Notes: generated from the letters alone by a model not told the origin. Positions 1-7,500 are shown, counted from the stretch's first letter. The stretch is 7,791 nucleotides of DNA from an uncultured bacterium (GCA_905215405.1 CAJMQE010000128.1:1-7791), one strand, 5' to 3'. Translations and numbers: made by a program.

Positions 1-1
1 A

Positions 2-30
2 TCCCACACCACATTTTCTGTGATGTGAGA
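2..30 (-). other. Strong hairpin at left edge
   Basis: On the minus strand TCTCACATCACA (30-19) can pair with TGTGGTGTGGGA (13-2) around a GAAAA loop. This gives a 12-bp stem with two G-T wobble positions. On the plus strand those wobbles become A-C mismatches, so the structure favours an RNA transcribed leftward. It lies 84 bases past the lipoprotein stop and about 55 bases past the candidate promoter at 90-119. It could be a terminator of the lipoprotein unit or a structured leader of an unseen gene. The window ends before any U-tract could be seen, so the two cannot be told apart. Confidence 0.45.
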
Positions 31-89
31 CTTTCTTAACTTAATGCCATTGACTACCTACCGGGACGTGTTTTTATCTTTGTATAAAT

Positions 90-119
90 ATCATAGCACT
101 TTTATATAGTCTATTACAA
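90..119 (-). promoter_or_regulatory. Candidate promoter reading off the left edge
   Basis: On the minus strand TTGTAA (119-114, 4 of 6 to TTGACA) is followed after 18 bases by TATGAT (95-90, 5 of 6 to TATAAT), with a TG extension one base upstream (TGCTATGAT). The -35 overlaps the stop codon of the lipoprotein gene. Transcription would start near position 83 and run out of the window through the hairpin at 2-30. The extended -10 is the strong part of the call, but the AT-rich context makes a chance match possible. Confidence 0.4.
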
Positions 120-836
120 TGATTGAATCAACGAAATAATCTCACTTTCAGTTGAATACTCATTGTATATCGCTCCGTCTGTTGCCTGAGATCTGTCATA
201 TACAGCATTCAATTTCTTTGCATACTCATCCTTGCTGACTGTTTCTCCATCCCAGTTATACACATATACCGGATTTCCTCCAGCGTCCATTTGGACGTTG
301 GTGTTATCCTCTGCACCATACTGTCCTGTGTGGATGAGTGTCAGCTTACCACCGATCAGACTATAGACTAGATCATAGTATACATCCATATTTCCATCTG
401 AATTACAGAGCAGATTTCCTCTTTTGATATAGCTATATCCGAGCCTGCGCAGCTGTGTCTCATATACCTTGCCCTGATAATAATTGCAGACTGTGTTTCC
501 TTGGGCTTCAGAATCCCCCAGTGCAACAAGTTCCGGCACATTATCGTTGTCGAGATAGATCAGCTCGTACTGTTTCCAGCCTTTCTGTCTTAACGTTGTC
601 TTAATATAAGAAATATACGCTTCTTTCCATTCCTGACTATTCTCTGTCGTAGTCTGTGCTGTTGTTTTTTGCGTCGCCTGTTCTGTTACTGTTTCTTTCG
701 TACTCTGCATCTGCTGCTCTTCTGTCTGTGCCATGGATTCATCGGATCCCTTACCTGTTGTATTTTCACATCCAGTGACCAGGCCAGCTGCAAGTACAGT
801 AAGCATTAATACCAATAATAAAATTTTCTTTTTCAT
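114..836 (-). CDS. Secreted lipoprotein of unknown function
   Basis: A 240-residue exported lipoprotein. The N-terminus is MKKK followed by a hydrophobic stretch (residues 5-20) and a lipobox V-T-G-C with the lipidated Cys at residue 23, so the mature protein should sit on the outer face of the cytoplasmic membrane. Residues about 24-68 form a low-complexity linker rich in Thr, Glu, Gln and Ser. The folded part (about 69-240) carries YLDNDNVPEL at 94-103, which resembles the acidic calcium-type loops of FG-GAP/VCBS proteins, and a GKVYETQL..LGYSYI segment seen, from memory, in uncharacterised Firmicutes lipoproteins. The start has a good GAGGA site at 848-844 with a 7-base spacer. It lies 78 bases downstream of the MATE gene on the same strand, with no convincing terminator or promoter between, so co-transcription is likely. 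Its function is unknown and a binding role is only a guess. Confidence 0.9.
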   Translation of the reverse strand: MKKKILLLVLMLTVLAAGLVTGCENTTGKGSDESMAQTEEQQMQSTKETVTEQATQKTTAQTTTENSQEWKEAYISYIKTTLRQKGWKQYELIYLDNDNVPELVALGDSEAQGNTVCNYYQGKVYETQLRRLGYSYIKRGNLLCNSDGNMDVYYDLVYSLIGGKLTLIHTGQYGAEDNTNVQMDAGGNPVYVYNWDGETVSKDEYAKKLNAVYDRSQATDGAIYNEYSTESEIISLIQSL

Positions 837-914
837 CCCGTTTTCCTCATACTTTTGTTTTTTTCTTTTCTCTGATTCCGGACGATAAATGATCGTTTCG
901 AATGCGTTTTTGCG

Positions 915-2351
915 TTATGCGCAGTTCGAAAGTTTTATCTTCTTATCCAACACCTTTTTCCGTATAACGATAAAGCAGAGCACATGCACCGCAAATGTAA
1001 TGATCCAGGAGATCGGATATGAGATATAGATCATCTGCACGCTATGGAACTGTGGCATTTGAAACATCGTTGCCAGCCATACCAGACGGAGTCCACATGC
1101 GCCGATCAGCGATACGATCATTGGAAGTACCGAATATCCAACGCCTCTGAGCGAACCGACCATAACATCCATCATTCCGCACAGGGCATATGTTCTGCTG
1201 ACAATACCAAGTCTGTCCATTCCGGCAGCAATTACGTCAGCACTCGATGAATAGACACTTAAGAGTTGTCTGCCTGCCAGAACCACAAAGTTACCAAATA
1301 CAAGTCCTACCATAAAGACACAAGCCTGTCCTGTAAACAGGATCCGATTGATTCTTTTATACTTTCCTGCTCCATAATTCTGGCTTGTGAACGAAATCGT
1401 CGCCTGGTAGAACGCGTTCATCGCTACATATACAAATCCTTCAAGATTTGCAGCTGCGGAATTTCCGGCAACAATTACTGCACCAAAAGAATTCACTGAT
1501 GACTGGATCACCACATTGGACAGTGAAAAAATAATTCCCTGAAATCCTGCTGGCAGACCAATTCTTAGAATACTAAAGAATTTCTGTCGATCTATATGCA
1601 GTTCTTTTAAAACCAGCCTGATCGCGCCTTCTTCATGCATCAGACATCTGACGATCAACAAAGCTGATATGCACTGGGATATGGCTGTTGCAAGTGCGAC
1701 TCCTGCCACATCCATATGCAGTATGATAACAAAGAACAAATTTAAAATAACATTGATCACACCTGCCGTAAAAAGATAATATAGTGGTCTTTTTGTATCC
1801 CCGACCGCACGCAGGATTGCACTGCCAAAGTTGTAGATCATCGTTGCTGTCATACCAAGGAAATAGATTCTTAAGTAAATAACAGCCAGAGACAATACTT
1901 CCTCCGGCGTGGACATCAGTTCCAAAATGTACCTCGCACCCGCAATTCCTACGATTGTAAGTATAATTCCACTATATACGCTCAAAAGCATGGAAGTATG
2001 CACTGCTTTTTTCAAATCTTCCTCCTGTTTTGCACCATAATACCTGGCTACCAGAACATTTGCACCAACTGACAGGCCAATAAAGAGGTTGGTCAGCAGA
2101 CTGATCAGCGAGGTATTTGAGCCGACCGCCGCCAGTGAATTATCTCCTGCGAAACGTCCGACCACCACAATGTCGGCAGCATTGAACAATAGCTGCAATA
2201 CGCTTGAACACATCAGTGGAATTGCAAAAAGCAACATTTTCTTTAGGATCGGGCCACTACACATATCCATCTCATATTTCTTCTTCGTGTTTTTTGCAGT
2301 TTTCTGCGTCTGCTCATCCACTTTTTCTAAATCAAATTCTTCACTACTCAT
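915..2351 (-). CDS. MATE family efflux transporter
   Basis: A 478-residue polytopic inner-membrane protein of the multidrug and toxic compound extrusion family, which exports organic compounds in exchange for Na+ or H+. The substrate cannot be read from sequence. Family marks are P45 in the first helix, FNAADIVVVGRFAG (56-69) with D60 in a typical ion-coupling position, GLSVGANVLVARYYGAK (92-108), LRAVGDTKRPL (180-190) and the second-half counterpart GLPAGFQG (265-272). The length and two-fold repeat fit a full 12-helix transporter. Residues 1-27 are a charged extension before the usual start of the family (MDMCSGPILKKM), and an alternative start at Met28 (2270) is possible. Neither start has a strong ribosome binding site, and an in-frame TAG just upstream rules out a longer protein. 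The gene probably leads a unit with the lipoprotein gene. Confidence 0.96.
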   Translation of the reverse strand: MSSEEFDLEKVDEQTQKTAKNTKKKYEMDMCSGPILKKMLLFAIPLMCSSVLQLLFNAADIVVVGRFAGDNSLAAVGSNTSLISLLTNLFIGLSVGANVLVARYYGAKQEEDLKKAVHTSMLLSVYSGIILTIVGIAGARYILELMSTPEEVLSLAVIYLRIYFLGMTATMIYNFGSAILRAVGDTKRPLYYLFTAGVINVILNLFFVIILHMDVAGVALATAISQCISALLIVRCLMHEEGAIRLVLKELHIDRQKFFSILRIGLPAGFQGIIFSLSNVVIQSSVNSFGAVIVAGNSAAANLEGFVYVAMNAFYQATISFTSQNYGAGKYKRINRILFTGQACVFMVGLVFGNFVVLAGRQLLSVYSSSADVIAAGMDRLGIVSRTYALCGMMDVMVGSLRGVGYSVLPMIVSLIGACGLRLVWLATMFQMPQFHSVQMIYISYPISWIITFAVHVLCFIVIRKKVLDKKIKLSNCA

Positions 2352-2398
2352 TACATTCTAATCCATTTCTTTTCATTTTTATCTGATAGTTACAATAT

Positions 2399-2427
2399 AT
2401 TTTAGCATGTTACTCTGCTGATATCCA
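2399..2427 (-). promoter_or_regulatory. Candidate promoter of the MATE-lipoprotein unit
   Basis: On the minus strand TGGATA (2427-2422, 4 of 6 to the -35 consensus) is separated by 17 bases from TAAAAT (2404-2399, 5 of 6 to the -10 consensus), which has an extended TG element (TGCTAAAAT). It lies between the terminator of the surface-protein gene and the MATE start. This would leave a leader of about 40 bases. The placement supports the MATE and lipoprotein genes being transcribed independently of the large gene upstream. Confidence 0.45.
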
Positions 2428-2461
2428 CATTTATCCATTATGTACGTAAAAAGATGCCAGC

Positions 2462-2490
2462 AAAAAAAGGACCGCTTACGCAGTCCTTTT
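2462..2490 (-). terminator. Intrinsic terminator after the giant surface-protein gene
   Basis: On the minus strand AAAAGGACTGC (2490-2480) pairs with GCGGTCC plus T residues around a GTAA loop (2479-2476), a GNRA-type tetraloop, and runs directly into seven T residues (2468-2462). The stem starts 33 bases after the TAG stop at 2524. This is a textbook Rho-independent terminator. Because the 5' side begins with A residues it could also act weakly on the opposite strand, but no gene there needs it. Confidence 0.9.
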
Positions 2491-2523
2491 CTGATTCTTT
2501 GTGAATCTCTTATTCTTACTTTT

Positions 2524-3156
2524 CTACTGTTCTTTTTCATCTTCCCCTGCACAATATTTTCTGACAGGTTCTGCAAGTAGTGCCGATATAATTGCAACTA
2601 TACAGAATGGAAGATCCAGACTACAACTGCCCATCCAGGTAAAAAAGATCTGTAACAGTATATAAATGAACAGGTTTCTGTAATGTACTTTTTTAACATG
2701 CTTCTTTAATCCAAATATTCCTGCAAGGTAGAGCACAAGACCTGCGATGATAAACCAGTGCCAGATACACCGCTCACTCCCTGTTCGATGTGACTTTCTG
2801 TCGTTCCACTGGTTCACAACTTCATTTGATGAATATCCTACGATACCTTCACCTAAAGTCTGACTGTTCTGAGTATCCGGTTCATTCCGGCCGGTATCAT
2901 CTGCCTGTGTTGCCCATTCCCTCTCTGGCTCTGCCAGAACGCCAGTCATTTGTACAGATGTCATTTCCGGGTACCCCGACTGTGCTAGGCTATCCGTCTG
3001 GGTTTCCAGTCTGTCCACTTTCTGGGTGGCTGGCTGTATGACAGGCTCCGGCTCAGGTTCGGCTGGCTGACTGCTGACTGGTTCTGTCTGGATTTCTGTC
3101 GGCTGGCTGCTGACCGATTCTGTCTTTGTCTCGACCGGCTGGCTGCTGACTGGTTC
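2524..3156 (-). pseudogene. C-terminal part of giant surface protein: stalk end and membrane anchor
   Basis: This is the third reading frame of the broken surface-protein gene, meaningful from the dinucleotide insertion at about 3157 to the TAG at 2524. It continues the 12-residue stalk repeat (units ending SSQPVE, SSQPTE, SSQPAE). A polar segment of about 80 residues follows, and then three predicted membrane helices: WHWFIIAGLVLYLAGIFGL (about 2760-2710), one in LFIYILLQIFFTW, and one across LPFCIVAIISALLAEPV. The protein ends in an acidic/basic tail, GEDEKEQ. There is no LPXTG sorting signal, so anchoring would be by these helices. An isolated call starting at the GTG at 3018 would be artificial: no ribosome binding site is evident and the upstream codons continue the repeat in frame. 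Confidence 0.8.
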
Positions 3157-4388
3157 TCTGTCTTTGTCTCGGTCGGCTGGCTGCTGATTGGTTCTGTCTC
3201 AGGCTGGGTCGGCTGGCTGCTGATTGGTTCTGTCTCAGGCTGGGTCGGCTGAGTGCTGACCGATTCTGTCTCCGACTGTACTGTGGACTCCTGCGCCGAC
3301 GTTGGAACCGGTTGGGTCTCAGGCTGGGTTGTCTCTTCTTCCTGTGTCCGTATTTCAAACCTTGTGATCTTTTCACAGCTCTCATAATTAGCCGTTCCAT
3401 CTACACTGGCCTTCAGATACCATACCCCTGCCGTCTGCGGCACCTGCTCTGTATATATTCCGTCTATTCTGTTCGCATAGGTAAATGTGACTGTTCCGAA
3501 CATTGCTGTTCCGACCGGTGTATTAGCGGTCTCTCCCGCTTGCCATCCTTGAATGGATGGCTGGGTCGTCCAGCCATTCTGTGCTTTTTCTATCGCCCAT
3601 TGTACTGAGCGGTCTGTACTATCTTCTTCGGAGTCATCCCAGCAGTAATTTATCTGATCCAATAAATGCAGCTGTAACTGATATGTTCCTACATCTGTAT
3701 GTGCTTCTGTAGTCACTGTATACAATGTGTTCGCCGCTACATCTGGCTGCTGTGCCTGCCCCGTATACCTATAGTCCTCTTGGATCCGTGGAACCGGAAC
3801 TGCTATTTTATGCACAGAAATCGGAATTATAGCACGATATATCCTCTCCGGTTCATCCGGTACTGCAGCTTCCACTGTTACTGCTGTATTTCCTGCCTCT
3901 AGATGACCAGCCTCTGCGTTCTGATATCTAATACCAAGATCCGTATCTGTAATTTCCTGTGTATCACCGTTGTTATATACAAATTCGGCCACCAAACCAG
4001 TCAGATCCATCTGCTCCAAAGCCTGATAAATCTGCTTCTGTGGCATAGTTCTGATTCTCATATCGATAATCTGTAATTTCGTCGCTGTAATCTCAACTGT
4101 TCCTGTAATGCTCTGATATTCACTCGTATCATCTGGTATAAATGTCCATTCATAAGAAGCTGTTCCCGCTTCCATTCTCTGATCCGGATTGCTCCAGAAA
4201 ATTGTCCCTGGTGTATCGGTCGGCTGACAGGTTATGCCGATTCCATTTAAAGGCTCATTTTCATATAGTTGCTGTGGCAGCTGTAGCTGTGGATCTACCT
4301 GTGGCAGTGCCTTATTGACCCTGATCTGGTAAACACCCGTATTTCCAGCTTTATCTTTTGCTATGACCTGATACATGCCGTCATATGG
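2985..4388 (-). pseudogene. Middle part of giant surface protein: Ig-like domains and repeat stalk
   Basis: This is the second reading frame of the broken gene. It becomes meaningful at about 4388, where PYDGMYQVIAKDKAGNTGVY completes the Ig-like domain begun in the first frame. A long spacer with an Ig-type look follows. Next comes a Big_3-like segment with the pattern MPQKQIYQALEQMDLTGL (about 4055-4000), then a domain opening with YRYTGQAQQPDV typical of Lachnospiraceae surface proteins. A domain with GWQAGETAN and AGVWYLKASVDGTANY comes before the Pro/Glu/Thr stalk. After about 3157 this frame turns into a basic out-of-frame version of the repeat (SRQRQNRSAASR) and stops at the TAG at 2985. 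The frame is open upstream to an ATG at 4511, but 4511-4390 is out of frame with the real protein, so that start is not credible. Confidence 0.8.
3022..3275 (-). repeat. Seven 36-bp tandem repeats encoding the stalk
   Basis: In the restored frame the protein reads as seven 12-residue units: SETESVSTQPTQ, PETEPISSQPTQ, PETEPISSQPTE, TKTEPVSSQPVE, TKTESVSSQPTE, IQTEPVSSQPAE, PEPEPVIQPATQ. Seven units need 252 bases and the tract is 254, so it contains exactly two extra bases. These lie in unit 4, where the plus strand reads TTCTCTGTC against TTCTGTC in the matching units. The units resemble wall-spanning Pro/Glu/Thr stalks. All three minus-strand frames stay open through the array, which is why spurious reading frames appear here. 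Confidence 0.9.
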
Positions 4389-7300
4389 ATGAAGTCGGTA
4401 CACCATTGACCGACAGACTGTCAAAATACTGTTCAACAACTGTAAATCTCTGTGTTCCCGTATAAGTTGCTCCATCTGTGATTCCATTGATGACTGGATT
4501 GATTTGATCAAGAATTACTTTATCTGTATTGACATAAGTAATATTTCCTCTTCTGTCCACGGCTTTTGCATAAATGAACTGCTCCGAATTGTCCCGTATC
4601 TGAAATGGAAGTAAATAAGGCTTCCATACAATCGCTGCGTCACTTATTTCACTGCTGCTCATCTCCCGGTCAGCTATATAGTAATAGACTTCTGCAAGTC
4701 CGCTTCCCGCATCCATCGCTTCGATCGTGACTGTCTGATCCTGTCCAAAATATATTTCAGTATCCGCTGCCATATCATCCCAGCTCTTGTCTGCGATTGA
4801 TATAACCACTGACGGTCCAGTCTGGTCATCAATTCCACTGATCAGTACTGTTAAATCATCCTGTACCTGTGAAATCGTATAGGTTCCATCCTGCTCTGCT
4901 ATTGCAACTGCCGCACTATCTGGTTCCGAATTCTTTCTTACTTTAACCGCAAAATCTGCTGTTTTCTGATAGCCTTCTTCTATATTTAGCTGGAAAGAAA
5001 AATCTTTTCCAAATTCTACGGAAGTGCTTTCCAGCGGCACCAGACTATACCCTACTGTAGAATCAGGTAATGTGATCTGATATCTTTCTACATTCCAGTG
5101 TGCATACAATGTGTGATCTTCCAGTATCGTCACACTGGAACCATTTACAACTTTTGTTCCACCTTCAGGCTGTGTATACCAGCCATCGAACTGATATCCC
5201 CTGCAGGTTGTAACTGGTAGTGCTGCATAAGTTCTGCCCGTATAAACTGTTATTGTATCAGGTACCGAATCTGCATGACTATTCCATGGATCATTTACAT
5301 CAAAGCTGACATGGTACTGCTCTGGCTGCCAGTCCGCTATCAATGTTACTGAATATGTATTTTCTGTAACCGCAAGAGCACCATACGTCATAGTCTGGTC
5401 TACCTGTACATTTCCATATTTCCAGCCTTTGAATTCATACCCCTCTCTGACTGGAACTTCATCCGGCACAAGTGATGCTGCATTCCATGCCACTCCGGTC
5501 CTGCTGGCGACACTGCTGCCACCATTACTGTTATAGGATACCGCATAATCTGTCTTTACACTCCACATCGCTGTCAATGTCGTATTGTGATCAAACTGGT
5601 ACAAAGTCCCCGCTCTGACAACTCTGCCTGTCTCGTCTGTCCAGCCATCGAATCGATATCCTGTTCTCTTTGGCGTAATCAGGTTTCCATAGTTGCTGTC
5701 ATAAAGAACTCTGACATTGGCAGTGCTGATTGCACCGCCATTGCCATCATAGGTTACCACATAACTATTCGGTGCCCATTTTGCGACCAGTGTCACTTGT
5801 GTCACGGTATCATCGCTTACAAGAGACTGATATGTAGTCTCATTTGTTACTGCCTGCTCTGTTCCAGACAGGGCCCATTCGGTCAGATGATAGCCTGTTT
5901 TCGTTATTTCTTCTGATGGAAGGAGACCTGCTGCCTGATAAGTTGTCTGTTTCTGAGCCGGTGTATCTGCTGTCCCTGTATTATATGTGACAACATAGAC
6001 TTTTTCTGTCCAATGTGCATACAATGTCTGTTCTGTTGCGACCTCCCCCAGACCCGCTACTGTTTCCGCTGTTATCTGGTTTGTGCCGTCCGGATCTGTA
6101 TACCAACCGTCGAACTTATACCCGGCTCTTTGTGGTGTTGGGAGCGTTCCATATATTTTCCCTTCCACCACCGTTTTCTGCGTTGTATCTAACGTCGCAT
6201 CAGCTGCATTGCCATCAAAATGAATCGTATGATAGACAATCGGCTGATCGGCTACCACATAAATGTGTAAAACACCAATATCAGCTAATTGATAATTCAA
6301 GTTTGTCTGATTGGCGATCTTAATTCCAATATCATAACTTCCTGCCTGGGTAACATTCCATGTTGCACGCGCAACATGATCAGTTCCAAGTGCGACCGGA
6401 TCCAGACTAATCGTTCGTCCTGCTTCGTCCGTCATCTGAAATGTCAGCTTATCCTGAAATGGTAATGCGTCGATCAAGCCACTGACTTTTGCCTGTAAAT
6501 CAACCGTGGCCTGCCCTCCATTATCGATTTTATTTCCCTTAGAAATAGTTCCAAGTACTTTGGACTGTAAGACCTCCGGACTGGAATTGTACATTGACGC
6601 CCGAAACTCTGCTCCCGTTGGATATGTCACATCATATGTGATGCTTTTATACAGCATCTGTGACTGCGTCTCACTTGCAATATAGGGATTTACCGGTGAG
6701 GAATACTGACCAAGAACGACATTCATTGAATAGGAAGACAATGTATAAGTGAACTTTTTCCTGCCCTCGTCTGACAGTTTTACATCAAATGCTTTCTTCT
6801 CACTATATGTTTTCTGATTGTCCACATTTATCGACCCCATTTGCAGATGAATCGCATCCTGTATACTCTCCGTATTGCTCCAGAATGTATTATCTACCTT
6901 GACACCAACTGCAAAATAGATGATATCTCCGGCTAACTTATTTGCACTGATTTCATAAGTAAAACTGCCATCACGCATTTCGTAGGCATTTAGTGTTCCA
7001 TCATGTGTACTGTCGCTGCCATATTGAATATCCGAGCACTCCTGTCTTTCCAGTAGCCTGGAAAATCCATCATGAACGATGTCACCTGGTACATCTGGAT
7101 TACCAGGTACATTCGTATAGACCAGTCCATTGGCATCAAACGCATCACCATCTTTATTTCCAAGTATGATAGAAACAAAATTTCTCTGGTTTTCCTGTAG
7201 TTCCGGAACTTTCATCTGCACACAGAGATAATATTCCTCTCCTGCGACCATTTCCGGTGTTTCTCCATTCCCCAGATCTGCTACTACTTCTCCAGTCTCA

Positions 7301-7488
7301 GATCCCTTCTTCATGACCATTGACTGTATCGCTGAATCTGGTCTGATTTCCTCTGCTAATTTTGAAATGTATTCACCTGCATAGCCCCATGTTTCAACTG
7401 GCAATGCCATACAAAATGTCAATACCACCAGAAAGAGTGCCATGACCCTCCTTGCACCTCTGTACTTTAATTTTGTATAACCCCACAT
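4381..7488 (-). CDS. N-terminal part of InlB B-repeat surface protein
   Basis: This is the first and longest frame of the giant surface protein, 1035 residues from the ATG at 7488 to a TGA at 4381. That ATG has AAGGA at 7500-7496 with a 7-base spacer, whereas the ATG at 7527 has no usable site. Residues 1-37 are a signal peptide: basic KLKYRGARR, hydrophobic core 15-31, likely cut after WGYA. Residues about 38-415 are a beta-rich region I cannot assign. Residues 419-803 are five Listeria/Bacteroides B-repeats with hallmarks such as GYKFDGWYT and TLYAHW. After a linker, an Ig-like unit begins at TGPSVVISI (890), followed by DQINPVINGITDG. The frame ends abruptly at GVPTSSI inside a domain, the sign of a frameshift rather than a natural C-terminus. 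Expressed alone, this piece would be secreted without any anchor. Confidence 0.88.
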   Translation of the reverse strand: MWGYTKLKYRGARRVMALFLVVLTFCMALPVETWGYAGEYISKLAEEIRPDSAIQSMVMKKGSETGEVVADLGNGETPEMVAGEEYYLCVQMKVPELQENQRNFVSIILGNKDGDAFDANGLVYTNVPGNPDVPGDIVHDGFSRLLERQECSDIQYGSDSTHDGTLNAYEMRDGSFTYEISANKLAGDIIYFAVGVKVDNTFWSNTESIQDAIHLQMGSINVDNQKTYSEKKAFDVKLSDEGRKKFTYTLSSYSMNVVLGQYSSPVNPYIASETQSQMLYKSITYDVTYPTGAEFRASMYNSSPEVLQSKVLGTISKGNKIDNGGQATVDLQAKVSGLIDALPFQDKLTFQMTDEAGRTISLDPVALGTDHVARATWNVTQAGSYDIGIKIANQTNLNYQLADIGVLHIYVVADQPIVYHTIHFDGNAADATLDTTQKTVVEGKIYGTLPTPQRAGYKFDGWYTDPDGTNQITAETVAGLGEVATEQTLYAHWTEKVYVVTYNTGTADTPAQKQTTYQAAGLLPSEEITKTGYHLTEWALSGTEQAVTNETTYQSLVSDDTVTQVTLVAKWAPNSYVVTYDGNGGAISTANVRVLYDSNYGNLITPKRTGYRFDGWTDETGRVVRAGTLYQFDHNTTLTAMWSVKTDYAVSYNSNGGSSVASRTGVAWNAASLVPDEVPVREGYEFKGWKYGNVQVDQTMTYGALAVTENTYSVTLIADWQPEQYHVSFDVNDPWNSHADSVPDTITVYTGRTYAALPVTTCRGYQFDGWYTQPEGGTKVVNGSSVTILEDHTLYAHWNVERYQITLPDSTVGYSLVPLESTSVEFGKDFSFQLNIEEGYQKTADFAVKVRKNSEPDSAAVAIAEQDGTYTISQVQDDLTVLISGIDDQTGPSVVISIADKSWDDMAADTEIYFGQDQTVTIEAMDAGSGLAEVYYYIADREMSSSEISDAAIVWKPYLLPFQIRDNSEQFIYAKAVDRRGNITYVNTDKVILDQINPVINGITDGATYTGTQRFTVVEQYFDSLSVNGVPTSSI
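5080..6234 (-). repeat. Five InlB-type B-repeats
   Basis: Five units of 72-80 residues at protein positions 419-498, 499-576, 577-648, 649-725 and 726-803 (numbered from the ATG at 7488). Units 1, 3 and 5 carry the classical GYxFDGW motif and end TLYAHW or TLTAMW. Units 2 and 4 are a different subtype, with TTYQSL/MTYGAL and ending VTLVAKW or VTLIADW. Such repeats form small beta-grasp folds in surface proteins and often act as spacers or binding modules. The units are clearly related but diverged, so this is old duplication, not recent expansion. Confidence 0.92.
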
Positions 7489-7495
7489 TTTTCTA

Positions 7496-7500
7496 TCCTT
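7496..7500 (-). promoter_or_regulatory. Ribosome binding site fixing the surface-protein start at 7488
   Basis: Minus-strand AAGGA (within AGAAAGGATAG) sits 7 bases before the ATG at 7488. The in-frame ATG 13 codons upstream (7527) is preceded by ACGAATAGATA with no complementarity to 16S rRNA at useful distance. Starting at 7488 also gives a standard signal peptide with no odd 13-residue leader. Confidence 0.8.

Larger units (their letters stand above)
2524..7488 (-). pseudogene. Giant InlB B-repeat surface protein gene, twice frameshifted
   Basis: The three overlapping minus-strand frames are one gene. Removing one base near 4389 (giving VPTS-PYDGMY) and the extra TC near 3157 (giving TKTE-PVSSQP) restores a single frame from the ATG at 7488 to the TAG at 2524: 4962 bases, 1653 residues. 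Order of parts in that protein: signal peptide 1-37; unassigned region about 38-415; five B-repeats 419-803; linker; Ig-like domains about 890-1060; Big_3-like 1139-1227; two more beta-type domains to about 1380; tandem 12-residue stalk 1405-1488; three membrane helices about 1574-1639. Proteins of this plan are cell-surface and probably adhesive; the ligand is unknown. The gene has its own promoter and terminator and is the only gene between them. It could be a true pseudogene, a reversibly switched gene or a sequence error. Confidence 0.85.

Noticed and set aside
1..110. Possible insertion-sequence end at the left edge
   Set aside because: The sequence around CTTAACTTAATGCCATTG vaguely recalls IS flanks, but there is no transposase fragment, no inverted partner and no target duplication in view.
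885..900. Small inverted repeat ACGAT-CATTT-ATCGT between the MATE and lipoprotein genes
   Set aside because: The stem is only 5 bp and no T-run follows on the minus strand, so it is not a credible terminator. The two genes are better seen as one unit.
1044..2386. Several plus-strand open frames across the MATE gene
   Set aside because: They are antisense shadows of a clear transporter gene, with no ribosome binding sites or recognisable protein features.
3022..3275. CRISPR-like array
   Set aside because: The regular 36-bp period is contiguous coding repeats without unique spacers, and the protein frame explains it fully.
3053..3400. Minus-strand reading frame of 115 codons, very rich in Arg, Gln and Ser
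   Set aside because: It is the third frame of the 36-bp stalk repeats, which contain no stop in any minus-strand frame. The Pro/Glu/Thr frame continues known domains on both sides, so this one is a shadow.
4390..4511. Start of the middle frame at an ATG at 4511
   Set aside because: The first 41 codons lie opposite the correct frame of the upstream Ig-like domain, have no domain character, and no ribosome binding site is evident. The frame becomes meaningful only at about 4388.
5587..6323. Plus-strand open frames opposite the B-repeats
   Set aside because: They show Cys/His/Ser-rich antisense composition with no family resemblance, while the minus strand carries unmistakable B-repeat motifs.
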